Of a stretch of 64,000 nucleotides of DNA, positions 43,401-52,780 are shown one piece after another. The notes under the pieces were generated by a model. The model saw only the letters and a list, made by a program, of their open reading frames with translations. It ran no database searches and was not told where the DNA came from. The stretch is from NCBI GenBank assembly GCA_013420905.1, contig JAAXNY010000011.1, positions 248,001 through 312,000 on the forward strand, given 5' to 3'. Within the stretch, counting starts at the first letter, position 1; every line of letters begins with the position of its first letter. This DNA comes from Collybia mongolica (taxonomy: Eukaryota; Basidiomycota; Agaricomycetes; Agaricales; Clitocybaceae). Both the position numbers and the translations under genes were made by a program.

Positions 43401-46156
43401 TGGCAGAAGAACAACGCAGTGAGTCAAACAAAACGTGGTGAGAACACTGAACCCTGGCTCACCCAATTTCCCCATTAGAACGACTATCTGATGAGTGGAT
43501 GGCTCCAATCTATGCGTTCTTCCAGCCAACTCCTTCCATTGTGACCGTTGATGGACGGCGTGTCCACGAATTCAGGTGCACTGCAACAAATTGTAAGGGA
43601 TGTGGCAAAAACCCAAGAATGGTCCGATGTTACCTTGATACATCCGATCAAAACTTGACAGGAAACCTTCGCAAGCATGTGCGACTGTGTTGGGGAGATG
43701 AAATCTTAGATGGTGCGGATGCTTGTGGCGACCTAGAGAGTGCTCGGGAAGGGTTAGACAAAGCCAAGAAGCTAAAAGACAGATCAATCACAACAGCCTT
43801 TGAGAGGAAGGGGAAAGGGGTGGTTACCTTTTCTCATCGCCAACATGATAAAGCCCAAACTATGTTCGTAGTGATCAACTATCATCTAACCTATCTAATG
43901 TATCGCTCAGGGCTGAAATCGTTTGTTGGGTATCCGAAAGCATGCGACCTTTTTCCATTGTTAGCGATCGAGGATTCCAATGCCTCATGAAGACTGGCAG
44001 ACCGGAATATTACATACCTTCTCCTTCCACCGTCTCGCGTGATGTTAAGCAAGTGTTCACAAAGGTTTGGGGTAGGATTGCGAAGATGCTTCAAGTAAGA
44101 ATTCAAGTCAGCTTCGTGATGACATAGGACGAGATTGATTTACCCCATCCAGGAACATGAGGGTGCCCTCAGCTTCGGGACAGATGCATGGACTTCACCT
44201 AACCACAAGGCTTATATTGCTGTAACCGTCCACTTTGAGCAGAACGGGGAGCCAATGTGTCTTCTGCTTGAACTTGTGGAGGTTGCAAAGTCTCATCCTG
44301 GCGTGAATCTTGCATCTGCATTCGCGAAAATACTAGTTGATTTTGGGATAGCGCACAAGGTAAATATGCTGGATGATTTACATGAAAAAATGGGACTTAC
44401 AGTGATCTCACACACCAGATTCTCAGTGTTACGTGCGATAACGCATCGCCAAATGACGTGATGATCGACACACTTGCTGAGCTAATTGTTGCGTTCCCAG
44501 GTGCCGCAAATCAAACGCATTGCTTTACACATATTCTGAACCTAGTTGTCAAAGTAATCCTTCGCCAATTTGACGTGCCGAAAGCCAAGGCAGATGAAGC
44601 GCTTGATGTGGCGTCGCAGGCGCTGGTAGACCTTGCAGGAGATATCGAGATGGAGGAGGCAGCAATGGATGAGAGAAATGATGATGAGGATGATGACGGA
44701 GAAGAGGGATGGGTTGATCCACACGATAGGATGTCACAGGAGGATGTCAAACTCTTAAAATTACTCGAAGTCAAGACAAGCTTGATCTGGCGGTGTGTCC
44801 AGTGCGGTTGGTCCTAGTAAAAGTAAGTTTAAACTCAGATTAAACTCTAATGCTGGACTGGTACTCATCCAATCCAGCTACGAAAACTTGCGTATGTGAT
44901 CAAAAACTCCACGACAATCCTACTCCCTCGCTGGATTCAGCTCCTTGAAGATCTGGCAGATGATGCTACCAATCCCCTTGCCATTCGGATGATGCCACGC
45001 GACGTTGCGACATGCTGGAATTTGACGTACAACATGCTTATGTTTGCTCTCGAATATCGTGAGGCAATCGATGAAATTTCTGGTGACAGGGATATGAGGA
45101 AGTATGAGCTTTCAGATGAGGAATGGGAGCTGGTTCAGCAGCTGTGTGATGTATTGGGAGTACATTGTGCTGGCCGTCTTCCCGTATCCTGCCACTCACA
45201 TTTTCACAGATATTCAAGGACGCGACCCTTTTCTTTTCGCATTCAATGCCAAACCTTGCCACTGTGATACCTGCAATGGACCACATTGATGTGCATCTCG
45301 CGACTGCAAGCCAAGACTTGAAGTACTCGCTTGCCATTCGCGCTTCGCTGGCACTCGGAAAAGCCCATCTAAACAAATACTACAACATGACAGACCAGTC
45401 AGAAGTCTACCGAATCGCCATGAGAGAGCGCCCCTCCCCCTGATCATTCTATTCAATTACAATGCTTTTGAGCAGTCTTACATCCATGACACAAACTTCA
45501 ATATTTCCACAATGCCAACTGGGACGACGCGTGGATCACCACTGCGACGGCAATTGTCCGTGATGAGTTTGAGCAAGCATATGCGGACCTCCCCATTGAT
45601 GAGGTCGTCGTTTGTACGAAGAATGTATGTGCTACCCATCCAATGTGTTTCTGCATCAAAACTTGCTAACATACATTTTTTAGGCCACTAGACCTACCAA
45701 GTGGAACATCTTTGACGACCTACCATTGGTCTCTGCCCCCATCACCTCCAAGCCCAAGGACGAGCTTCAACAGTACCTCGAGTGTCCTGTCGAGAACGTC
45801 AAGAATGCATTTGCGTGGTGGGTCAAAAACCGGATGGTCTACCCCCGTCTCTCTCGGATGGCATTAGACTACTTGTCAATACCAGGTATGTGTTCTGTTA
45901 TTAGTCTCCTGTACTTGATCTAACGACTCCTACAGCTACTTCAGTTGATGTGGAGCGTGTCTTCAGTAAAGGAAGACTCGTTCTATCTCATGTTTGGAAT
46001 GGGCTCTCAGTTCAGTCCACGTGTGCATTGATGTGTCTCGGCACTTGGAGCAGGATGGGTTTGGTGAAGGATAAGGATGTGATGCAGGCTGCGAGACTGC
46101 CTGATGTAGATGGGAGTGAGGCGGAGCTAGATGGTTGTTGGGATGATATATTGTAG
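43401..46156 (+). pseudogene. hAT transposase (BED finger to dimerisation domain)
   Basis: Spliced gene read in blocks: FRCTATNCKGCGKN..LRKHVRLCW (BED-type finger, 43572-43694), MKTGRPEYYIPSPSTVSRDV (43984-44043), GALSFGTDAWTSPNHKAYIA (first catalytic Asp, 44162-44221), LIVAFPGAANQTHCFTHILN (44482-44540), MPRDVATCWNLTYNML (44992-45039), MDHIDVHLATA (45279-45311), YPRLSRMALDYLSIP (45841-45885) and TSVDVERVFSKGRLVLSH (45937-45990), the hAT C-terminal dimerisation motif. Introns account for several breaks, but stops near the start (after SNKTW) and single-base disruptions around 44100-44150 and 44440-44460 make it doubtful. The left end is cut by, or adjoins, the B' LTR; no left TIR is seen. Confidence 0.75.
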
Positions 46157-46189
46157 TAGGTACAAGTTGCTAATCTACTGTCTACAACG

Positions 46190-46335
46190 CGAACCCGTGG
46201 TGCCAACCCGTGCGGGTTTCCATACCCACGTAACCTGCCTGTACCCGTACGGACCCGTACCCGCCTGTACCCATACCCACGAGCACGGGTACGGGTACGG
46301 GTAGAGGTCGAGTGACCCGTGGGTTACCCGTGATG
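46190..46335 (+). repeat. acccgta-rich subterminal array of the hAT element
   Basis: Dense acccgta/tacgggt motifs on both strands (for example cacgggtacgggtacgggta), the same kind of sequence found inside both ends of the 3083-3784 element. It ends where R-A sequence begins (about 46336). These are likely transposase-binding repeats. They are not telomeric, since the unit is acccgtaccc-like. Confidence 0.65.
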
Positions 46336-46417
46336 TGCACTATTTACCAGCTGACTTGTTTTTAAGGGTAATGCCTAGATATATATTGTTACCTTTTGTT
46401 GTTGGATATTTGTACGG

Positions 46418-47635
46418 TGAAAGGGGGCTCCTGGGCTATAAGTGCGCTGATGCTATGTAATGTAATCCTTCACACACACACACACCAAACCTAACAATCA
46501 ACACACGAACAGTAGGAATCGCCTGTTTTGAGTTCGGGTTCAAGTGCTTAGAAGCACTAAGCTTTGAATAGTACTAGCCAAAGCCCTTTCCAATGATCTC
46601 TCAACGGGTTCGATTTAGACAAAAGCTTCAACACAGGTTCAAAAACCTGCTAGGTATATTTATAAAATCTCTCGATCCAATAGACTGAGTACCAAGTGTA
46701 CGTTCAATTATTAGCGATCCCAAGCGGATCTATAAGTCCAAGCGACTTATCAAACAATACAGTGCCAAGTGCACTTAGGCCAAGTGCCTAGTAATTCCAA
46801 CGGACAATACGGTACTAAGTTCCAAGTGAACTAAGCTTCTTTAATTCTGTGGTTCTCCAATCAATTCCAATCAAGACACGTTGAAGCAATCTGATCCTTA
46901 ATTCGGACACGCAATAGTGTTTTAACAAATGTGATTTGTATACTCTATAGTCGCGCGAAGTGGGGGCAAGATTCCTTACCTTAGCGCTACTCATCTACAG
47001 TCTATTTATAATGTACAAACTAAATATCATATGGAATTGTAAATTTTACACGGAACCGCGCTCCCGCGCGCCAAGAATCTGTATTCAATACTGACGCGTC
47101 TACTACAACTTGGCGCGCACGCCATGCGTGCCAATTATGTCGTTTACTGGTTACTTATCAAATATTGAAAGAGCTGGCTAAACTCTTATCAAGTCCCGAC
47201 CGCGCGCTCTGTTATTTAAAACAGCGCGGCACTGTCGTTTACTCCTCCTGATTGTCCCGGTTGCTATTCACGGTGTCCCGTCACTTCCGGTAGTTAACAC
47301 CAAGTACCCCTGACTAGGATCGGGTTGTGCAAGTCCCGAATTTACAATTACTTCTCCTATTAATGATGATCCCCGGACTAATGATATCATACTACAACGG
47401 TTACTTATGAACTAAGACACCGAGGTTGTAACCGGGCATGGTGAATAGGACTAATAATAGACCGTACTCATAGTCCTCTGTACTGATAGTGTATTATTCA
47501 TTAGACTAGTTCACTCTGATTAGCCGTCTCGGAGCTCGACTCTAATCCTTTATTACCGCTTACTTGGTTATTAGAAATGACACTAATAGCCTTACTTGTT
47601 GACTTTATAAGTGCAAACAATTTCGGGCCCTATCA
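46418..47635. repeat. solo LTR of the element A family
   Basis: 1218 bp, TGAAAGG...CTATCA, clearly related to the 17571 and 30583 LTRs with scattered substitutions. Flanked by acgg at 46414-46417 and 47636-47639. Joining the flanks gives tttgtacgggatctataaac, matching uninterrupted R-A (tttgtataggatctataaac). No internal region is present, so it arose by LTR-LTR recombination. Confidence 0.92.
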
Positions 47636-47661
47636 ACGGGATCTATAAACATCAACTTCTA

Positions 47662-47993
47662 CTATCCCACCCCCTACAATCAGTTTGCACCCTCTTTCGG
47701 TTTGCACCTAGATCTTAACATCTGCCATCCCGTTCCCTTAGTGTTTTGAGATCTGACATACTGGTACCTCTATGAATACAATCCTGGCATTTTAATACAA
47801 TTCTATGTGTTTTTGAACATGGTCAAAAAATGGCCTTGTGTCATGCTTGCCACCAGTGCCGAATAATCAAATATAGATAATTGGCCTCGGTTATAAGTTC
47901 GTCTCTTGGTGTTTCATTCTCCGAGACCAACTGATGTGACGTGTCTGTGACAAACTGAAAGAGGGTGCAAACCAATTGTAGGGGGTGGGATAG
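47662..47993. mobile_element. 332-bp MITE with TA target duplication (Tc1/mariner-like)
   Basis: Ends ctatcccaccccctacaat and its complement; the inverted repeat extends imperfectly about 45 bases (gtttgcaccctctt). TA flanks at 47660-47661 and 47994-47995. Removing it rebuilds the R-A phrase acttctattggcaattc. No coding capacity. Confidence 0.88.
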
Positions 47994-48224
47994 TATTGGC
48001 AATTCATTTCCAGTTGCTTATATCATACACCATGGGTATGGGTGAAGGGTAACAGGCCTTTGACAAGCTCAAATGTGTGTAATATAAAGTTGAAGAGATT
48101 CTGGATAGCTCATTCCATTGCAACAACCTGGTTTTAGAAATATGAAGAAAAGTTAATCAAAAATAAAAAGAAGGACTCATATCTGCCAGTAATGGCTCTC
48201 TACCTCAAGTTACTTATGTAAACA

Positions 48225-48790
48225 TAAGCACTTGTAACTGACATGCCATTTCTTCTTGTCTCCATTGGCAAATTTGTAAAAGTCTTGTTGGTGGTCCCAA
48301 TGCTTGCATTCTGCAGGACCATTGGCATTGGTATTGTAGCTGGAATTGATAGGGTTGAGATTGCATTTGGTCACTAAAATCTTTGTGGCTTTCTTGAAGG
48401 GTCCACCATTGTTGATAACAATTTTGCAGAGTATGCCCCATTGGCAAATGATGTCCTGGTATAGAAATTAGCTATCATTTTGTGGTTCTCTGATCAGAGC
48501 ATCTGTGCTTCAGGATATGAAGATAGCAAGTGTTGGCATCATCATCATCATGTCAACATAGACTTTGGTGAATAGAGGAGTGGGCATTGCAATGACCAGT
48601 GGGATATTGATATGTCACATCTGTCAGGTTTGGCAGATGTGGCATGAATCCACAAACCACTTGACATTGGCTTGTAAAGGTGGCCACCAAAAATGTAAAA
48701 GTAAATGAGATTGGGTCAGATAGCACTGTGCACCTGGTGGGGGAGGTTTTTCCCCCACTTATGGATGAAAGCAGCATTTCCTAAGTTTAG
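48225..48790 (-). pseudogene. decayed gypsy integrase relic
   Basis: Minus-strand reading: HFWWPPLQANVKWFVDSCHI, CQT, stop, QM, stop, HINIP, then AMPTPLFTKVYVDMM (first catalytic Asp region); farther on QWGILCKIVINNGGPF (second Asp now Asn) and NANGPAECKHWD (catalytic Glu). The order and spacing match the integrase of element A-type pol ([30 protein letters not shown]). Both stops (48624-48626 and 48615-48617) are TGA, where I expect Arg. Cut at the left by R-A. Confidence 0.75.
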
Positions 48791-48814
48791 TGGATGAATC
48801 TAAAGGGTATGAAA

Positions 48815-49130
48815 TTGGGATGAAACTTCATCCCAGATATTTCATCCCTTGAGAGGATGAATTTCTGCTCTTATAATTTCAGAAATTTTCATCCCTTAGT
48901 GGTGTGAACTTTCATCCCATTAGAGGTGAATTATATGGGACAATTTTAATCCAGTGAAAAAGAGGGGAATTTCATCCTATAATGGGTGGGTTTTATTAGA
49001 TCATTTTAATCTATTAGAGAGTGAACTTTTCATCCCATAAAAGGTGGAATATGTGGGATGATTTAAGTTCAGCATAGAAGGTATTTCATCCCACAAATAG
49101 TGGGTTTATGGGATGACTTTACTGCCTTAG
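48815..49130. repeat. degenerate tandem repeat, core ttcatccca
   Basis: The core recurs at about 48829, 48846, 48897, 48913, 48971, 49027 and 49084, each followed by a loosely conserved ..aagaggtg.a...gggatga segment; spacing varies from about 17 to 60 bases. AT-rich, no ORF. Confidence 0.6.
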
Positions 49131-49281
49131 ATGAATCATTTAGAAAAGAAGAAATTGAGATTTTGGTTAGATTAGAATGAAGTGTTATATGTAGTATAAA
49201 ATGACTGGGTTAATTGATCTATATATATATATGTGACCAGTACTATTGGTCCATATTATGTACTTGAGTCAATAATTGGCT

Positions 49282-49572
49282 TCAGTCAATAAGTGCCCAT
49301 TTGCCATGGTCTTTAATCCGACCAATTAAACATTGTACTTGATCAATATCAACAAATTCTGTTGCCCCCAAATCTTTGTAATAGATGATTTTATGATGGG
49401 TATTAGTAGCTATGTCTAATAGTTTGGCCTGTTTGATACTTGCATAGACAAATGAACCTGCTTCAATACCATTTTTAGGAGATGCAGGAACTGTAACTAT
49501 AAGCAGACGAAGGACTTGTCCATAGAAGTCTTGAAGCTCAAACACAGGTGTTTGACGTCTCTGATGAGCAAA
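49282..49572 (-). pseudogene. TNP2-type transposase, C-terminal exon (split by element B)
   Basis: Reads FAHQRRQTPVFELQDFYGQV, LLIVTVPASP, FVYASIKQAKLLDIAT and VDIDQVQCLIGRIKDHGKWA, then ALID*. It is the C-terminal VQCLVGR..WAIID block of fungal TNP2 (Transposase_21) proteins. It joins 56533 onward after removal of element B: with one copy of the TSD ataag the frame reads EVDKFAHQ. Neighbouring pieces are at 56533-57289 and 58015-60293. Confidence 0.8.
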
Positions 49573-49577
49573 CTTAT

Positions 49578-50053
49578 TGTTACGGCTGTTTAGGCCTTAT
49601 CCTCTAAGTCAATCCGATGTATCGTTCGTTCGTTCTTAGACCGTTGACTTCAGTAAGTCCAACGTCTATTGACTCCCTCAATAGGGCTAAAGTCAAGTTA
49701 TCGAGTTATCTGATCAAGGATGCACTACCCCCTTCGTAAGGCGGATAGGATCGAGTTCGCGTCAAGGAGATAGATGAATAAGGTGAATTCAGCTAGGTCA
49801 AGCTAAAGAACTAGCTAAGCTAAACTACCCGTATATATACATAGTAGTCCGATAAGCGTTGTTTACGCTATTCGTTATAGATAAGTATGAGTAAGCTTTC
49901 AAAGAGGATGAGTAAGAAAGCTGAGTAAGTATGAGAAAGGAAATGCATATGGGGATGTTAAAAGATAAGGTCGATAAGCGTCTAGTAATCAATAGTAGGT
50001 AAGAAAAGAAAGAGAAGAAGTGATAGGTCGAACAGATAAGGGAATTTGTAACA
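49578..50053 (-). repeat. element B 3' LTR
   Basis: 476 bp, tgttac...gtaaca. One visible difference from the 5' LTR. Contains the TATA-like tatatatac and the agcttgacct motif in element orientation. Confidence 0.95.
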
Positions 50054-50056
50054 TTA

Positions 50057-50072
50057 CCCCCTCTCTATCTCT
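50057..50072 (-). other. element B polypurine tract
   Basis: Element orientation agagatagagaggggg, then taa, then the 3' LTR. The same position in B' reads agagatagaagagggg. Confidence 0.75.
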
Positions 50073-50086
50073 AAAGCGTCCCAGCT

Positions 50087-51097
50087 TTAGTAATCAATAG
50101 GTTCTCCCGTCATGTTGGCGATGGCTTCTGGATAATCGAAAGGATCGTCAATCCCATCATCTACTTCTTCATATTCTTCACCAAACCGTCGCCACATTTG
50201 ATAGTGTCCCACTGTTCTAGTTTGAGGTCTTTGAGGGCATTGGTCGCGACGATGTCCTGGTGCTGGCTGGAAACAAATTGGACAATATTGTTTCTCGCAG
50301 TATATCGACGAATGTCCGAAATTGAGACATCTAGAACATAGTACGTTTTTGTTCATGAGTGTTCTTTCAACTTGGGTGAGGTCGATAGGGTTTTCGCGAC
50401 TTCCGGCATAGTTGAGTGGATTTAATGTGTATTTGATAGGCTTCGGTGATTTCTTCTTTTTAATGATAGATTTTGTAGCTCTTCGTCCTTTTAAATATTT
50501 AAGTGCTTCTTTGTTTGGGACCATATCTGCTGGATCAGGAGTGGAATGTTCCGATGATGCAGGGGATGGTTCGCGAAAGGGCGGGGGTGGGATTGGAAGT
50601 GGTTCAGGTTGATGAATAGGGGAGTTCGTAGTCGATGGTGTTGGGGTTCGAGGAGGGGATGTCTGTATTTCTTTGTCGACTGTTTCAGTAGATTCTGTGG
50701 GTGTCGAAGGAGTAGATGTGGGTAGTCGAATTCCGTCTTGTAGCAGTGGGATTAGATCTTCTAGGATTCGAAATTCTTGCGTATCTACTAGTTCTTCTGT
50801 GGTTTGGTCGAGAATTCGACTGATGTCTGCCGTTTGACTGTACAGCATGTTTCTAATTTCCAAATACTTTTCGACTAATTGGATGAGTTGATTGTATGGC
50901 GGGTTGTTGAATGTTTGAATCATTCGTTCTCGGTGTTCTTCGTGCATGAACCACGATAAGAATTTCTGACGACGTATGATTTTTGTGGCTAATTCAAGAC
51001 GTTCTTGGGATGCAATGTTTACAATCGGGGTGTTGGGAGGAGTGGTGATGGGAATAGCAGTGGCGATGTAAAGGTTGTTGGCGGTAAAAGACGACAT
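50087..51097 (-). CDS. accessory ORF after pol, double zinc knuckle (element B)
   Basis: 336 codons starting MSSFTANNLYIATAIP, 51 bases after the pol stop and ending 15 bases before the purine tract. Same layout as 41871-42884: helical N-terminus, Pro/Thr/Ser-rich middle (PTSTPSTPTES), basic IIKKKKSPKPIKYT, zinc motifs CSRCLNFGHSSIYC and CPICFQPAPGHRRDQC, acidic DDGIDDPFDYPEAI and end GEPIDY. The gag of this element has its own single knuckle, so this is an additional, distinct nucleic-acid-binding-type protein. No hydrophobic segment, so it is not an envelope. How it is translated (reinitiation, subgenomic RNA) is unknown. Confidence 0.85.
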   Translation of the reverse strand: MSSFTANNLYIATAIPITTPPNTPIVNIASQERLELATKIIRRQKFLSWFMHEEHRERMIQTFNNPPYNQLIQLVEKYLEIRNMLYSQTADISRILDQTTEELVDTQEFRILEDLIPLLQDGIRLPTSTPSTPTESTETVDKEIQTSPPRTPTPSTTNSPIHQPEPLPIPPPPFREPSPASSEHSTPDPADMVPNKEALKYLKGRRATKSIIKKKKSPKPIKYTLNPLNYAGSRENPIDLTQVERTLMNKNVLCSRCLNFGHSSIYCEKQYCPICFQPAPGHRRDQCPQRPQTRTVGHYQMWRRFGEEYEEVDDGIDDPFDYPEAIANMTGEPIDY

Positions 51098-51148
51098 GTT
51101 TGTGAGACGATTTGAAACTTGTTGAGAGCGATAGAGGACGATAGTTGG

Positions 51149-52774
51149 TTAGAGGCGATGTAGCTTCTGGTAGGATTGAAGTATCGTCTGAGCTCTTTTT
51201 AAGTGTTTTTCAGGCTCCCACGTGTTGTGTGCGGATGAGTAATCTTTCCACTTCACGAGGTATTGGAAGCCTCGGCCTCGTTGTCGGTGATTTATAATCC
51301 CTTCTACTTCGTATTCTTCTTCTTGGTTCACAAGATCCGGTGAAGGTTCTAAGAAGTTAGGTCCGTGGGTATCGGTTTCTTTATACGGTGTGAGAAGAGA
51401 TGCGTGAAACACGGGGTGAATTCTCCATTGAGATGGAAGTTTCAATTTGTATGTCACTGGTCCGAGGACTTCTTGAATTTCGAAAGGTCCTTCTCTTTTT
51501 GGTGCTAGTTTTCTGGAAGGATAGGGGATTCGAAGATTTGTTCCTTCTAACCAGACATATTCTCCTTGTTTGAATGGATTAAAGCCTCGTGTTGTTCTTT
51601 CCGCTACTTTTCTTCTTGCCAAGTCGTGTGCTGCCGTTGCTTCTTCTCGTGCTCTGTTTAATTCGATCATCCGCTGTTCTACACTTGGAACATTTGTCTT
51701 CTGGAATGCTGATGGAATTGCCTGTGGTTCGTATCCCATCATGAGGAAGAATGGGGATTTCTTTGTCGTAGAATGCGTCCTTTGATTATGCGCGAATTCT
51801 GCTATTGGATTTAAATCTTTCCATATCGCTGGGTTGTTCTGACAGAACATGCGAAAGTAGATTTCAAGTTCTTGATTTAATCTTTCTGTTTCCCCATCTG
51901 TTTGTGGATGATACGCTGTGCTCATTACAAGCTTTATTCCAAGGAGTTTTCCTAGTTCTTTGAAGACTTTGGCCGCGAATTGAGGACCTCGATCGGATAA
52001 AAAGGTGTCGGGTAATCCGAATCTCTTGTAAACGTGTTCCAAGTAAAGATTTGCCGTTCCTAATGCGTCGATTGTTTTGGTGCAAGGGATAGAAATTACC
52101 CCCTTTGTAAGGCCATGGTCTACCATGACCATGAGGCTGTCTTTTCCATCGTTTTCTGGTAAATCTGTGACGAAATCTGCTGTGACGAATGAGAAAGGAC
52201 GTAGTTTTCCATTTGTTGCGATTGGTATTAGGCCTGGTTTTGTTGGGTGTGTGTTTACCTTCATTTGTTGACAAGTGGCGCAACCATCGACATAATTTTT
52301 AATAAACACTCCCATACCTGGCCACCAGTATTCTCGACTGATCAATTCTTGTGTTTTGTATTGACCTGGGTGTCCTCCTGGTTTCGTGTCATGGTATCTT
52401 CGTACTATTTCTCGTCGCAGTTTTGCATCTGGTCCCACATAACATCTGTTTTTGAAAAACAGAAGTCCGTCTTCGAATTTCCAATCAAATAAATTTGATT
52501 TAATCGGTGGCGTCCCTGTTTCCTTTAATGCTTCGATTGATTTTGCGAACAAATCATCTTCTTCAACTGATTTCTTCAGGTCTTCTTGTAATCCTATATC
52601 AATCATTTTGATGAAAATGTCATCTGGCAATAAAATCCGATCTTTGTTATCTGTGTCTTCCGTATTGACGTAGTCTGATCTTCTTGATAAGGCATCAGAT
52701 TGTATCATCCGTGTTCCAGGTGTATGCACGAGTTTGAGATCGAATTGTGATAAGAAAAGGCTCCATCCTGCCTG
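51149..52774 (-). CDS. pol: element B pol, RNase H end, integrase and chromodomain
   Basis: In frame with 52778-54754 beyond the tandem TGA. Starts with the RNase H end (LVHTPGTRMIQSDALSRR). Integrase zinc finger H-H-C-C from YHDTKPGGHPGQYKT to CATCQQMK; catalytic TADFVTDLP, FLSDRGPQFAA and QTDGETERLNQELE; GPY/F module KREGPFEIQEVLGPV; C-terminal chromodomain EVEGIINHRQ, FQYLVKWKDY and NTWEPEKHL. All catalytic residues are present. Without readthrough of the stops the integrase would not be made. Confidence 0.93.
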   Translation of the reverse strand, partial: QAGWSLFLSQFDLKLVHTPGTRMIQSDALSRRSDYVNTEDTDNKDRILLPDDIFIKMIDIGLQEDLKKSVEEDDLFAKSIEALKETGTPPIKSNLFDWKFEDGLLFFKNRCYVGPDAKLRREIVRRYHDTKPGGHPGQYKTQELISREYWWPGMGVFIKNYVDGCATCQQMKVNTHPTKPGLIPIATNGKLRPFSFVTADFVTDLPENDGKDSLMVMVDHGLTKGVISIPCTKTIDALGTANLYLEHVYKRFGLPDTFLSDRGPQFAAKVFKELGKLLGIKLVMSTAYHPQTDGETERLNQELEIYFRMFCQNNPAIWKDLNPIAEFAHNQRTHSTTKKSPFFLMMGYEPQAIPSAFQKTNVPSVEQRMIELNRAREEATAAHDLARRKVAERTTRGFNPFKQGEYVWLEGTNLRIPYPSRKLAPKREGPFEIQEVLGPVTYKLKLPSQWRIHPVFHASLLTPYKETDTHGPNFLEPSPDLVNQEEEYEVEGIINHRQRGRGFQYLVKWKDYSSAHNTWEPEKHLKRAQTILQSYQKLHRL

Positions 52775-52780
52775 TCATCA
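52775..52780 (-). other. tandem in-frame TGA TGA inside pol
   Basis: The frame reads AQKLN, TGA, TGA, QAGWSLFLSQFDLKLVHTPG. Ty3/gypsy RNase H normally has KLNRRQARW here, so two adjacent Arg codons (CGA CGA) have most likely become TGA TGA. The flanking frame is intact. Confidence 0.9.

Larger units (their letters stand above)
46336..48214 (+). repeat. Helitron-derived repeat R-A, inverted and interrupted copy
   Basis: Pieces 46336-46417, 47636-47661 and 47994-48214 are, in order, the reverse complement of parts of R-A (for example ccagctgacttgtttttaagg, ggatctataaacatcaactt, gccagtaatggc). The gaps hold a solo LTR and a MITE. A large internal part of R-A is deleted between about 48045 and 48060. 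Confidence 0.8.

Noticed and set aside
46190..46335. Interstitial telomere
   Set aside because: The repeat word is acccgta/cgggta and not the fungal telomere ttaggg, and it fits hAT subterminal repeats.
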